From: Bacillota bacterium
GTDB lineage: Bacteria > Bacillota_I > Bacilli_A > Erysipelotrichales > Erysipelotrichaceae
Assembly (NCBI GenBank): GCA_023388995.1
Contig: JAEWFD010000025.1
Span: 31,959 to 95,958, forward strand
DNA length: 64,000 bases
Direction: 5' to 3'
Shown one piece after another: positions 1 through 8,504 of the stretch. The notes under the pieces are model-generated. The model was not told where the DNA came from. It saw only the letters and a program-made list of their open reading frames with translations, and ran no database searches. The translations under genes were made by a program, and so were the position numbers. Numbering within the stretch: position 1 is the first letter of the stretch; every line of letters begins with the position of its first letter.

Positions 1-1138
1 TGTTGGCAATCTGCAATTTAAGTATCAATAATTCAAATTGCTGGACTTGAACTTTTGTTACGCGAAATGAATATGACTCCAAGGCTTCGCGAATCACCGC
101 GGAAAGGTCCTGCTCTTTTTGATGAAAACGAAGTTGTTCCTCACTATAGGAAAAGGCTTTTGCTATACTCTCCAGCGCCTTCATTTGCGGATTCAGTTTT
201 GCCAGCCCTTCAAAGATATGAGCAAATTGCAGCAGCAAGTTGCTGCTCTGCTGATATTTATCCGAAACTTGTTCCAATTCATGATTTTGTTCTTTAGGCA
301 CCAGCCACATGAATGTTGTTGGCAGCAATGCGTAGCATATAATCACCATCGTTTGCGACGCAAAGGGAAACCAGTTGGGTGCCAGCAGCAAGTGCTGCCA
401 ATGAATATGCAGAATCGGGATCGCAATCATCGCATAAAGGATCATCCGCTTCCATACCGCTTGCCGTTTCATGCAAAGTACAAGTAATAACGGAACGATA
501 GTAACCGGCAGTAAAATTGTTTTAAAAAATATGATGTAACTAAGCAAAATCGTAAATAAACTCTTTCGCTCATCCAGTATCCCTATTAAATACAGCAAGA
601 AAGCATGAATCAAGGTGATGGCTGCAGCCTCATGCAACGCTGCTTTGGAAACCGTGATAATCGCCAGCAGTGTGATGAGAATACCTAAATAGTATAAAAC
701 TGCTTGATCCTGAAAGAATTCCTGAGCCAAAATCTGATAGCCTATGTATTGCAATACCAACATTCCTGCTATGAAGTCATAAGGTTGTTTCTGATATATT
801 CCGTAAAAAAAACACATGAGTATACTTGCAACGATAACAAGCCCCGTTTTTTGCTGTTTTCCCAGACAAGCCAGCTGCATGAAAACATTCCAGCCCAAAA
901 CCAAACCCAAAAGCCAGCCTGCCTGCCATCCAAAACGCAGGCTGCCAAGCAGATATCCGGCCAAAACCCAGTATTTTGTCTGGTCTTCCCGCAAATAAAA
1001 ATAATACAGGCAAGGTAATATCAAATACCAGCCACTTGGTATCAAGCCTAATAATAAGGAACCGATAAAAAGCGGGATCGAATGATTCCAAGTAAGCTCC
1101 GGTTTATATTGTTTTGTTCGAATCAGATCTAAGCGCAT
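1..1138 (-). CDS. SpoIIE-like membrane protein, N-terminal part (3' end beyond the window)
   Basis: The minus strand is open without a stop from an ATG at 1138 to the window edge, giving about 379 residues. A strong GGGAGG ribosome site precedes the ATG. Roughly the first 270 residues are a series of hydrophobic segments (about eight to ten membrane passes). A soluble helical part follows, ending in a segment that resembles the middle region of SpoIIE. In endospore formers SpoIIE is a membrane serine phosphatase that activates sigma-F in the forespore; its PP2C domain would lie beyond the left edge. The assignment rests on topology, the soluble linker and sporulation genes nearby. Another multipass membrane protein is possible. 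Confidence 0.55.
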   Translation of the reverse strand, partial: MRLDLIRTKQYKPELTWNHSIPLFIGSLLLGLIPSGWYLILPCLYYFYLREDQTKYWVLAGYLLGSLRFGWQAGWLLGLVLGWNVFMQLACLGKQQKTGLVIVASILMCFFYGIYQKQPYDFIAGMLVLQYIGYQILAQEFFQDQAVLYYLGILITLLAIITVSKAALHEAAAITLIHAFLLYLIGILDERKSLFTILLSYIIFFKTILLPVTIVPLLLVLCMKRQAVWKRMILYAMIAIPILHIHWQHLLLAPNWFPFASQTMVIICYALLPTTFMWLVPKEQNHELEQVSDKYQQSSNLLLQFAHIFEGLAKLNPQMKALESIAKAFSYSEEQLRFHQKEQDLSAVIREALESYSFRVTKVQVQQFELLILKLQIAN

Positions 1139-1146
1139 AAAGAAAA

Positions 1147-1181
1147 CCTCCCTGATTCATTGTAGAGAGTAAAATCAGGGA
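1147..1181 (-). promoter_or_regulatory. Hairpin whose 3' arm contains the ribosome site of the spoIIE-like gene
   Basis: Nine-base arms TCCCTGATT (1149-1157) and AATCAGGGA (1173-1181) are separated by 15 nt. On the minus-strand RNA the second arm is the AGGGAGG ribosome site, followed by a T-rich stretch. It could be a weak terminator for the gene upstream or a translational gate. Confidence 0.5.
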
Positions 1182-1212
1182 AGATTGTCATGCTTTGTCA
1201 TACTTGTTAAAT

Positions 1213-1803
1213 CTACCATTCACCGTTTAAAAATAAACACTCAACCAATCTTCTCATTACATCTTTAAATAATGGATCTTTTGGTGGTATATGGGCTTTC
1301 TTGGCTATAATCCGTGCCGTATTAATATATTTCGCATCATTCAAAAACAAGACAGATGGTTTATTCAGACCCATGACCAAACCAATGCGCATTAAATGTT
1401 TTTTCCCGTCCGGGCAATATACTTCATCATAGGCTTGCGAATAGCTGGCTGTATTACTTGTCATCGGAATAACGAAGGCTTTGCCGTTGCACTTTGAAAC
1501 AACGAGGCCAAAATGCTGGTAGCCAGCTTCATATACAAACGCCTTACCAAAATCAATAAAGCAAATATCACCAATTTCAACTTTAATTCCCAATGTTTCA
1601 CTGGACTTCATTTGGGAACGATCCATCCAATTTTGCTCGCTGATCAATCTTGCAGATGCTTCTTTCACACTTAGGTGATTGATTTCTCCTTCGACGAATT
1701 TCATATAATTTTGCCATTGTTTTGTACAAGCATTGGAATGCAGTGCCAGGGAATTTGATCGTAGTTCCTGACATTCTTTATTTAATTTCATAATATCAAT
1801 CAT
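1213..1803 (-). CDS. PemK/MazF-like protein with an N-terminal helical extension
   Basis: This 196-aa protein has a C-terminal part (about 75-190) like the PemK/MazF fold: VEIGDICFIDFG opens the barrel, then HFGLVVSK, VIPMTSN and a late segment with NDAKYINTARI. MazF/PemK proteins are RNases that cleave mRNA or tRNA and are normally silenced by a cognate antitoxin. Here the first 70 residues are helical and polar, and no small antitoxin gene is adjacent. It has its own ribosome site (GGAGGG, 5 nt before the ATG). The spoIIE-like gene follows 74 bp downstream on the same strand. Toxicity is not shown by the sequence. Confidence 0.65.
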   Translation of the reverse strand: MIDIMKLNKECQELRSNSLALHSNACTKQWQNYMKFVEGEINHLSVKEASARLISEQNWMDRSQMKSSETLGIKVEIGDICFIDFGKAFVYEAGYQHFGLVVSKCNGKAFVIPMTSNTASYSQAYDEVYCPDGKKHLMRIGLVMGLNKPSVLFLNDAKYINTARIIAKKAHIPPKDPLFKDVMRRLVECLFLNGEW

Positions 1804-1900
1804 GATGTCCCTCCTAGTCGTATTATTATCTTCAATATCATTTTGCCCTATTTCTGTTGATTTATTTCATTTTTGTGTTATTTTATGAGAGGTGATGCAT

Positions 1901-2668
1901 ATGATGGTGTTTTTTGTTTGTTTTATGGTGTTTGCGGCGGGATTTGTCGATTCCATTGCCGGAGGCGGAGGCTTGATCTCCTTGCCTGCTTATTTAATGA
2001 CTGGTTATCCCATCCATCAAATGCTGGGTACGAATAAAACTTCCTCTACATGCGGAACTTTAGTTTCGACCATTCAATATTTCAAGCATGGGCAGATTCA
2101 CTTGCCATCGGCATTGCTGAGTGCTGCCTTTGCTCTGATCGGCTCTTATTTAGGTGCCAGTGTCTCTTTGCTTTTTGATTCCCGCTCCTTAAAGCTTATT
2201 GTTGTAATTCTTTTGCCTTTAGTCAGCCTAATCCTGACTAGATCGCTCCAATATAAAAAAAAGAAGGCTCAGACAGCTGCTGCCAAGACAGATTTCACCA
2301 TTACCAAGCAAGTACTGGCCGCATGTGCTCTTCTTGGATTTGGAATCGGTTTCTATGATGGTATGCTTGGTCCGGGAACAGGTACTTTTCTTATCATTGG
2401 ATACAGTGCTCTTGGCTTCTCTTTAACAACAGCTAGCGGCAATGCAAAGGTCGTGAATCTTTGCAGCAATATCGCAGCCTTTATCCGTTTCTTTCTCAGC
2501 GGCAATATTATATGGCCACTCGCACTTCCGGCAGCCGTCTGCGGCATTGCCGGCAATTTCCTTGGTTCTCGCTTAGCCATCAAAAAAGGAGAGCAGATTA
2601 TCCGCCCTCTGGTATATGGTATGGTACTTATTGTTTTCATTACTTTTATATCTGATTTATTCTTCTAA
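1901..2668 (+). CDS. TSUP (TauE/SafE) family membrane transporter
   Basis: About 255 aa and almost wholly hydrophobic, with seven to eight membrane segments and the family's duplicated layout. The N-terminal GFVDSIAGGGGLISLPA and the later GFYDGMLGPGTGTF are the two TSUP half-motifs. Members export or take up sulfite, sulfonates or other small organic anions; the substrate here is unknown. I chose the ATG at 1901 because AGAGGTG lies 6 nt upstream; a GTG at 1892 is in frame but would overlap that site. The gene stands alone and ends in a clear terminator. Confidence 0.85.
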   Translation: MMVFFVCFMVFAAGFVDSIAGGGGLISLPAYLMTGYPIHQMLGTNKTSSTCGTLVSTIQYFKHGQIHLPSALLSAAFALIGSYLGASVSLLFDSRSLKLIVVILLPLVSLILTRSLQYKKKKAQTAAAKTDFTITKQVLAACALLGFGIGFYDGMLGPGTGTFLIIGYSALGFSLTTASGNAKVVNLCSNIAAFIRFFLSGNIIWPLALPAAVCGIAGNFLGSRLAIKKGEQIIRPLVYGMVLIVFITFISDLFF

Positions 2669-2676
2669 TAGAACTA

Positions 2677-2699
2677 AGCCGCAATAATTGCGGTTTTTT
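2677..2699 (+). terminator. Intrinsic terminator of the TSUP gene
   Basis: CCGCAA and TTGCGG form a short stem (2679-2693) followed by six T residues, 8 nt after the stop codon. Confidence 0.75.
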
Positions 2700-2934
2700 G
2701 ATCTCACAAATACTATTTTTCTTGCAATTTCGTAAATTATGAAAATTTCAATACTCTGCAGCGAGCAAACAATCCGCTAAATTTCGTGTTCTACCCAACA
2801 GGTATGAGCATTGATATCTTTATTTCTATAACCCATCTGCTACAGAAAAAATATAGTTTCAGTATAAAGTTGTATTCTTTTCTCTCGTCATATTTTCTCT
2901 GAGCTTGCCATACAATGCAATACAGGAGGTCATT

Positions 2935-3183
2935 ATGGATTGTCCATCATGTGGTTCAGCAAGTGTTAAAGGGTGCATTCTAGGAGATCGCTATCATTTG
3001 AAATGGTTACCTGAAAGTCGCAATGTGCTTTCCAAGGTTTGGGCAGAAGGAGGTATTCGTGTCAGTGAACCTCGCGGTCCTTTAGGCCTTGGAAGACCAG
3101 CAATGGTCACGTATTACTGTGAAGATTGCAAGCTCATGTTTCTTTATACTGAAGAAGCAAGAATAAATCACGAAGGCACCTAG
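2935..3183 (+). CDS. Small zinc-ribbon protein of the DUF6487 type
   Basis: 82 aa beginning with MDCPSCGSASVKGCI. It has two cysteine pairs, CPSC near the start and CEDC near the end, that could hold one zinc ion, and a central WLPES segment typical of this family of unknown function. AGGAGGT lies 4 nt before the ATG at 2935, so a longer in-frame reading from 2905 is unlikely. It is a single-gene unit whose terminator overlaps the stop codon. The role is unknown. Confidence 0.65.
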   Translation: MDCPSCGSASVKGCILGDRYHLKWLPESRNVLSKVWAEGGIRVSEPRGPLGLGRPAMVTYYCEDCKLMFLYTEEARINHEGT

Positions 3184-3193
3184 GGTGCTTTTT
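3174..3193 (+). terminator. Terminator overlapping the stop codon of the zinc-ribbon gene
   Basis: AGGCACC / GGTGCTT stem with a 3-nt loop (3174-3190), followed by T residues. The TAG stop forms the loop. Confidence 0.65.
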
Positions 3194-3237
3194 CCTTTCA
3201 TAAAAAATCCCAGACCATATTATCTACGATAACTCAC

Positions 3238-3702
3238 TTATAATTCATACTTAAAGCGAATCGCTGCCAAAAGTCCCTGGCACCCCTCAGATACATCGCT
3301 GAAAGTTATTTCATAGTTATTTGTATACCATGGATCAGCAACATCTTTCTGCTCCTTTGCAAACTCCATTAACTTAACGACTTTTGAACGATCAGACTCA
3401 GGAAACTGCCGTTCTATATTACGGCGGTTCATTTCATCCATAATCACAATATAATCATACGTTTCCAAATCTTCCTTGGTAATTTGCATTGCTGAGCGAG
3501 GTTGAAATGCAATTCCCTTTTTTCGCAAAATAGCTTTGGTCTGCGGATGGGTATCTGCACCTATTTCTTCCCTGCTTGTTCCTGCAGACGCAATATGAAA
3601 CTTGTTATCCAGCCCCGCTTTTCGCACAAGATCTTTCATCAAAAATTCTGCCATGGTCGATCTGCAAATATTACCATGACATACAAATAGTACTTTTATC
3701 AT
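3238..3702 (-). CDS. Low-molecular-weight protein tyrosine (or arginine) phosphatase
   Basis: 154 aa with the signature phosphate loop VCHGNICRS close to the N-terminus (Cys8, Arg14) and the acid loop DPWYT near residue 120. The fold is that of the LMW-PTP family, which includes tyrosine phosphatases such as YfkJ and the protein-arginine phosphatase YwlE. The residue after the catalytic cysteine pocket does not let me choose between them by eye. In B. subtilis ywlE lies near rpiB and glyA, but here the gene is about 30 kb away. I start at 3702, where AAGGAG sits 6 nt upstream; an in-frame extension from 3744 has no ribosome site. Confidence 0.88.
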   Translation of the reverse strand: MIKVLFVCHGNICRSTMAEFLMKDLVRKAGLDNKFHIASAGTSREEIGADTHPQTKAILRKKGIAFQPRSAMQITKEDLETYDYIVIMDEMNRRNIERQFPESDRSKVVKLMEFAKEQKDVADPWYTNNYEITFSDVSEGCQGLLAAIRFKYEL

Positions 3703-3756
3703 CTTTTTGCTCCTTACTATATTTCTTTTCTCTCTTATTACCATACCAACCAGACT

Positions 3757-3786
3757 TTTACATGGTGACGAAAAATATGGTATGAT
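3757..3786 (+). promoter_or_regulatory. Promoter for the alpha/beta hydrolase gene
   Basis: TTTACA (3757-3762), an 18-nt spacer and TATGAT (3781-3786), about 115 bp before the ATG. Confidence 0.45.
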
Positions 3787-3899
3787 ACCTATAACTCGAT
3801 AGATTCCTAGCGGATCTCTTTCCTATGTATCAGTAATGACTCCGTCAATTACATGATTTTTTACTAAGAAAGCAAAGTCGATATGGGAGAGCTGCTAGC

Positions 3900-4541
3900 A
3901 TGAAATTATTATTACTTTATGGTGTTAACTGTACAAAAGAGATTTGGGATTATATCAATCCTTACTTTCTTGACTTTGAAGTCGATTATGTAGAATATCC
4001 TCATGAAGTAACTGCCAAAGCAAACAACGTAGAGGATTTAACGAAATGGGTCTATGATACATATCATTCAATAAAATATGATGTCATTATCGGACATAGT
4101 CTAGGAGGGATAATTGCCCTGCAGTTAGCCGCAAACTATAATATGGAATTTAGTAAAATAATTTTTTTAGATACAAATTTGAAACCAGCTGAGGCATTTT
4201 ATAGAAACCTGATGACTAAGGAAAACACAGAAAAATACGGCAATATACTTTCACAGATGTTTGATAAAGAACGCTGTTTCTATAGCAAGGAGCTATTTAA
4301 AGCACTGCAAGCTGATTTTGATTACACTGAAATACTAGACAATATACCACAAAAAATATTTGGCATTTATGGTGATAGGGGTATTCCAGCATATGCAAAT
4401 AGAATACATGATTTAAATTTATCAGATAAATCATTGGAAAGGATTAATTTAATATTTATCTCCAATGCTTGTCATATGCCGATGGTAGAAAATCCTGAAG
4501 AATTATCTCAAGTGATCCATCATATCGTCAGAAATGCGTAA
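3900..4541 (+). CDS. Alpha/beta hydrolase
   Basis: 213 aa with the nucleophile elbow GHSLGG (Ser67) and a late histidine in NACHMPMVENP, the layout of small alpha/beta hydrolases (esterases or similar acyl-transfer enzymes). There is no signal peptide, so it is probably cytoplasmic. GGGAGAG lies about 10 nt before the ATG. The coding sequence is noticeably richer in A and T than its neighbours, which could mean later acquisition. Substrate unknown. It is a single-gene unit between two minus-strand genes. Confidence 0.75.
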   Translation: MKLLLLYGVNCTKEIWDYINPYFLDFEVDYVEYPHEVTAKANNVEDLTKWVYDTYHSIKYDVIIGHSLGGIIALQLAANYNMEFSKIIFLDTNLKPAEAFYRNLMTKENTEKYGNILSQMFDKERCFYSKELFKALQADFDYTEILDNIPQKIFGIYGDRGIPAYANRIHDLNLSDKSLERINLIFISNACHMPMVENPEELSQVIHHIVRNA

Positions 4542-4574
4542 ATTTCTTTTTGAAACGCTGAAATTTTGAGCACC

Positions 4575-5633
4575 TTATTGATGAAGGCGCTTCTTCAAAT
4601 ACTGCCAGATAGACAACAGCGGCCGATAGCGGTTGCTGATCATACCTGTAATTTCCAGAAATAATTCAACACCTAAGCCAAGCACAAACAACATTCCCAG
4701 TCCTAACGCTTTATTCAGGATATATACGTATGCATTCAATGATAATAAGAACGTAAAGAAATAAATAATTAAAACACTGTTGCGATGCCCAAACTCCAGC
4801 TTGTACATTAAGACATGATGTAGATGGGAACGATCTGCTTCGCTGAAACTTTTTCGCTGCACCGTTCTTCTCACAATGGAGCTAAGGGTATCCATAATCG
4901 GTACACCCAAAACTAAAATCGGAACACCAAGGGTAATGAAGGTAGAACTCTTAAATCCCAGCAAGGAAATACCAGCAATAACAAATCCCAAAAATAAGGC
5001 TCCGCTGTCTCCCATAAAGATAGAAGCAGGGTGAAAGTTAAATAACAAGAAGCCGCTGGTTGCTCCGGCTAATACCAATGCTATGGTCATAACATCATAA
5101 TGCTTGTCGATATATGCCAAAGAGGCAATGGTCAGCAACGCAATTACGCACACACCGCCAGCAAGTCCGTCCAAGCCGTCAATCAAGTTGATGGAATTGG
5201 TAATTCCTGTAATCCAGAAGAAAGAAATGATTCCGATCAGAAGTTCTGAACGAATGACAATATGGAATGGCAAGCGAAAAACATTCAATTGTACCTGGCC
5301 ATAAAAGATCAATAGAAATGCTGCTAATGCTTGAAACAAAAATTTGATTTTAGGCGGCAGATCCACCATATCATCAATTAGTCCGGAAAAAAAGACAATC
5401 GCTGAACCAATCATCAAAGCATTGATTTGCTTATCTGCCTGCATAAACAAGCTCATTCCGATCACAAAAGCAAGATAAATCGAAATACCGCCGCAGCGAG
5501 CAATCAAACCACTATGTACAGTTCTCTTATTTTCAACCGCATAGATCTTGCAGCGTATTCCAATTTTCTTTACAAAGGGAATCGTAAGTGCCGATATCAG
5601 AAGCGGAACAATAAAATAGACTAAATATTTCAT
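4575..5633 (-). CDS. Undecaprenyl-phosphate N-acetylglucosaminyl-1-phosphate transferase (TagO/WecA family)
   Basis: 352 aa, about ten to eleven membrane segments. Family motifs are DDMVDLPPKIKF, NSINLIDGLDGLAGG (metal and substrate aspartates), FMGDSGALFLG and DRSHLHHVLM (the histidine-rich loop of the WecA/TagO branch rather than MraY). It would link GlcNAc-1-P to the lipid carrier at the membrane and start wall teichoic acid or other surface polymers. The ATG at 5633 has AAAGGAG 6 nt upstream; a longer frame from 5720 would run back into mbl and is rejected. It lies just downstream of mbl but is separated from it by a terminator hairpin. Confidence 0.9.
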   Translation of the reverse strand: MKYLVYFIVPLLISALTIPFVKKIGIRCKIYAVENKRTVHSGLIARCGGISIYLAFVIGMSLFMQADKQINALMIGSAIVFFSGLIDDMVDLPPKIKFLFQALAAFLLIFYGQVQLNVFRLPFHIVIRSELLIGIISFFWITGITNSINLIDGLDGLAGGVCVIALLTIASLAYIDKHYDVMTIALVLAGATSGFLLFNFHPASIFMGDSGALFLGFVIAGISLLGFKSSTFITLGVPILVLGVPIMDTLSSIVRRTVQRKSFSEADRSHLHHVLMYKLEFGHRNSVLIIYFFTFLLSLNAYVYILNKALGLGMLFVLGLGVELFLEITGMISNRYRPLLSIWQYLKKRLHQ

Positions 5634-5652
5634 CGAAAACTCCTTTCTTCTA

Positions 5653-5676
5653 AAAATACCGCACAAGCGGTATTTT
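5653..5676 (-). terminator. Terminator between mbl and the TagO-like gene
   Basis: ATACCGC / GCGGTAT stem with a 4-nt loop, extended by A-T pairs on both sides. It is the first structure after the mbl stop and could work in both directions. Confidence 0.65.
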
Positions 5677-5679
5677 CTA

Positions 5680-6657
5680 CTAGATGTTTTCCAACATGAT
5701 ACCAGTACCTTCAGCAACACATTTTAATGCATTCTCTGCAACGTATACCGGCACATTAATTTCATTGAAGATCAATTGGTCAAGTCCGTCCAACAGCGAA
5801 CCGCCACCCGTCAATACAATTCCGCGATTCACAATATCCGCAGATAGTTCCGGAGGTGTTTGTTCCAGAACCGTTCTAACAGCACGGACAATTGTTTGCA
5901 AGCTGTTGCGCATTGCTTGTTCTGTTTCATCAGAAGTTAATGAAATGGTATGCGGCAATCCGGTTACCAAGTCACGGCCGCGAACACTCATGGTATCATT
6001 TTTGCTTCCACGCCATGCCGTACCAATTGTCATTTTAATCTCTTCCGCTGTCCGATCCCCGATCAGCAGTTTATATGTATCTTTTACGTATTTAATGATA
6101 TCAGATTCAAATTTATCTCCGGCAATTCTAAGGGATGTACTGTTTACGATATCTCCCAGTGACAATACAGCAACATCTGTTGTACCGCCGCCGATATCCA
6201 GCACCATGTTTCCATTTGGCTTGGAAATATCTAAGCCGGCACCAATAGCAGCTACTTTTGGCTCTTCTTCGATATATACTTTCTTCGCACCGGCACGGTA
6301 CGCAGCATCACGAATCGCATTGCGCTCAACAGAGGTAATATTAGAAGGACAGCAAATCAAAATAGTTGGTCTGGAAAACAGCCCTTTCAATTTCAGGTTT
6401 TTAATGAAATAAGACAACATAATTTCAGTCACTTCAAAGTCAGCGATAACGCCATCTTTCAGCGGACGAACAGCCATCACACGCCCCGGTGTTTTCCCTA
6501 GCATATCCTTTGCATCGCGGCCTACTGCCAGTGTTTTCTTAGTTTCTGCATCCAGCGCAACAACAGATGGCTCATCTAGAACAATTCCTTGTCCTTTTAC
6601 ATATATCAATGTATTGGCTGTACCCAAATCGATTCCGACACTTTTAGAAAATAACAT
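5680..6657 (-). CDS. mbl: Actin-like cell-shape protein MreB/Mbl
   Basis: 325 aa with the actin-fold phosphate motifs GIDLGTANTLIYV near the N-terminus and VLDIGGGTTDVAVLS in the middle, and the adenosine motif IVLTGGGSLLDGL near the end. It polymerises under the membrane and guides the elongation machinery. There is no mreC/mreD here; the gene lies next to spoIIQ and spoIID, as mbl does in Bacillus, so Mbl is the better name. The ATG at 6657 has GGAGG 7 nt upstream; the TTG two codons earlier is less likely. Confidence 0.9.
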   Translation of the reverse strand: MLFSKSVGIDLGTANTLIYVKGQGIVLDEPSVVALDAETKKTLAVGRDAKDMLGKTPGRVMAVRPLKDGVIADFEVTEIMLSYFIKNLKLKGLFSRPTILICCPSNITSVERNAIRDAAYRAGAKKVYIEEEPKVAAIGAGLDISKPNGNMVLDIGGGTTDVAVLSLGDIVNSTSLRIAGDKFESDIIKYVKDTYKLLIGDRTAEEIKMTIGTAWRGSKNDTMSVRGRDLVTGLPHTISLTSDETEQAMRNSLQTIVRAVRTVLEQTPPELSADIVNRGIVLTGGGSLLDGLDQLIFNEINVPVYVAENALKCVAEGTGIMLENI

Positions 6658-6687
6658 AACCAAACCTCCAAGTTTTCATACGGTGGT

Positions 6688-6696
6688 ATTATATCA
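6688..6696 (-). promoter_or_regulatory. Extended -10 promoter of mbl
   Basis: The minus strand reads TGATATAAT, a TGn extension plus a perfect -10, about 30 nt before the mbl ATG. No good -35 is visible, as expected for extended -10 promoters. Confidence 0.55.
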
Positions 6697-6814
6697 TACT
6701 TCCATGAAATTAGTTAGAAAAAAAGTCCATTTAAAGCGTACTAATTTTGAAAGATTTAGGATACTTGCCTGGAAGATTGGTTTTGCCTGTTATTTCTTTA
6801 CGCTCTATCTGCGA

Positions 6815-6845
6815 AAGAAAAAAATAGGACATTCATTGTCCTATT
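6815..6845 (-). terminator. Terminator of the spoIID-spoIIQ unit
   Basis: AATAGGACA (6823-6831) pairs with TGTCCTATT (6837-6845); on the minus strand a run of T follows. The hairpin overlaps the last codons and stop of the spoIIQ-like gene, so mbl is a separate unit. Confidence 0.75.
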
Positions 6846-7501
6846 GGCTGATTCAGCAGCTTTTGCAGATCTAGATATACACCTTGACGAGCAACGGATA
6901 CATGTACATGTTTCATAAGTTCCGGATTGTATAAGTTTTCAGCTGCTACCCCAATTAAATCTCCTTGCTGGATCGTATTATTTGCCTTTACGGAGATATC
7001 TTTCAAACTGGAGTAGGTCGTTACATAGCCATTGGCGCTGGTAATAACAACTGTTCCTCCAAAAATCGGATCATCATAAACATCACTGACAACCCCGCTG
7101 GCGATAGATGTTACATTAAAGGCTGTATTATTCAGCGCGAAATCAACACCCATATTCGGACGGTATACATTTTCAAACAAGGTCACAGCACTTACTTGCG
7201 CTGTTAAATCCAGATTGAAATCGAAGAATGGTTTTACCACTTCCGCATTGACCGCGAACGGCAATTTGAAGCGTTCCACCGCCACAACCGGTGTATCAGG
7301 TGTTTCTGCGCCGACATCAATATCATCGTCCGGCTCTTCATCCTGATCAACGTTCACTACCGGGTTATCATTTGGTTCTTCATCAATAACGGATGGATCG
7401 ACGCTCATGACTTGATATAGATAATAGCCACCAACACCCACCATAAGAGCTACAATTACAACTGACAGAAACATTCCAATCTGATTATAATACTTTTTCA
7501 T
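6833..7501 (-). CDS. spoIIQ: SpoIIQ-like membrane protein with a degenerate LytM (M23) domain
   Basis: 222 aa. One membrane anchor (about residues 9-31), an acidic linker rich in D, E and P, then an M23/LytM domain to the C-terminus. The family zinc motif HxxxD reads NMGVD here, and the usual His of the YxHL strand is Ser (YSSL), while the last motif HVH is kept. The domain therefore probably lacks full zinc coordination and acts as a binding protein, as SpoIIQ does when it pairs with SpoIIIAH between mother cell and forespore. It follows spoIID by 34 bp. GAGGTGA lies just before the ATG at 7501. Confidence 0.78.
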   Translation of the reverse strand: MKKYYNQIGMFLSVVIVALMVGVGGYYLYQVMSVDPSVIDEEPNDNPVVNVDQDEEPDDDIDVGAETPDTPVVAVERFKLPFAVNAEVVKPFFDFNLDLTAQVSAVTLFENVYRPNMGVDFALNNTAFNVTSIASGVVSDVYDDPIFGGTVVITSANGYVTTYSSLKDISVKANNTIQQGDLIGVAAENLYNPELMKHVHVSVARQGVYLDLQKLLNQPIGQ

Positions 7502-7535
7502 TACTCTCACCTCATTGGTGAGTTTGCTCTTTATT

Positions 7536-8474
7536 TCACTCTTTATACTGCGAAAGAGAAATTATTTCAATATTTTGGTAGTAATGGGAAAGAATATCAC
7601 GATACTTATTTCCCTCTAATGCCATTCCTTGTGCTCCATACTGGCTCATTCCTACACCATGGCCATAGCCTTGGGTTGTGAACTCGTAGCCATTTTTGGT
7701 TTTGCGAACCGTAAAATCACTGGATCGCAAACCAAGCTGTTCCCGTATTTCCCGTCCCGTAAATGTTTTATCATTGATACTAACTGTTTTGACTCGATCA
7801 TCCTGAAATCGATCCACAATCTTAAAAGAGGAAACAGCTTTTGCCATACCTAACGTATTTTTCAATTGATCGTCGCTGAAAAACTTTGTAGCTTGGGCAT
7901 TAGGATTTAATTCCAAATCCCATGGACTGTCCACAGAGCGCAAATATGGCAAAGCCGATGCATAATATTCTTCCGAATTTGCTGTTTTGCCATTGCTCGT
8001 TGAAAAATACAGAGCACTGATAATTTTACCTTGGTAAGTCATTATTTCCCCTGCCGTTGCACTGACAGCTTCTTTAATTTTGGCAATTCGTGTTTGATAG
8101 CTGCTGCCCCAAATTTTCTTCAATTCTGCTTCATTGTGATAGGCTTGCGTTGCAGTAGAATCGTCTACTTTATAGTTTCTGCTTACCGCAAATGTTCGGG
8201 CTGCAACACTTTGCGCTTTCAATGCTTCCAATTCAAAGCTTGCCGGCATTTCGCTGCCTACCACACCGATCAGATACTCTTCCAAAGGCACCGAAATAAC
8301 TTCCTGTTTTCTGGTAATGGAAACTTGAATGGTATCATCTATAGTTGGTTTATCAGTATCAGGATTGGCAATAGTAAAGGGCAGTTTCCCAAGATCAATA
8401 TCCGAAGAAACAAAGTAATTCATCATTACCATCACCAAAACCAGATAGATTAATAACAATGTTACTTTTTTCAT
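7536..8474 (-). CDS. spoIID: Stage II sporulation protein D, peptidoglycan lytic transglycosylase
   Basis: 312 aa with an N-terminal membrane anchor, then the SpoIID domain: VPLEEYLIGVVGSEMPA, with the conserved Glu of SEMPA at residue 75, then KAQSVAARTF and the C-terminal YGHGVGMSQYGAQGMA. In B. subtilis SpoIID cuts glycan strands during engulfment together with SpoIIP and SpoIIM. CAGGAGGG lies 4 nt before the ATG. It sits between a DUF1146 gene and the spoIIQ-like gene, the same order as in Bacillus. The hydrophobic start and the full-length domain indicate an intact gene. Confidence 0.93.
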   Translation of the reverse strand: MKKVTLLLIYLVLVMVMMNYFVSSDIDLGKLPFTIANPDTDKPTIDDTIQVSITRKQEVISVPLEEYLIGVVGSEMPASFELEALKAQSVAARTFAVSRNYKVDDSTATQAYHNEAELKKIWGSSYQTRIAKIKEAVSATAGEIMTYQGKIISALYFSTSNGKTANSEEYYASALPYLRSVDSPWDLELNPNAQATKFFSDDQLKNTLGMAKAVSSFKIVDRFQDDRVKTVSINDKTFTGREIREQLGLRSSDFTVRKTKNGYEFTTQGYGHGVGMSQYGAQGMALEGNKYRDILSHYYQNIEIISLSQYKE

Positions 8475-8504
8475 ACACCCTCCTGTATGCTGAATGCCAT
8501 TGAA

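Noticed and set aside
5684..6412. 242-aa plus-strand open frame
   Set aside because: It is the antisense of mbl, has no ribosome site and low-complexity composition; the mbl motifs on the other strand are unmistakable.
6704..6874. Short basic plus-strand ORF between mbl and spoIIQ
   Set aside because: No ribosome site, and it runs through the spoIIQ terminator and into the spoIIQ coding end.
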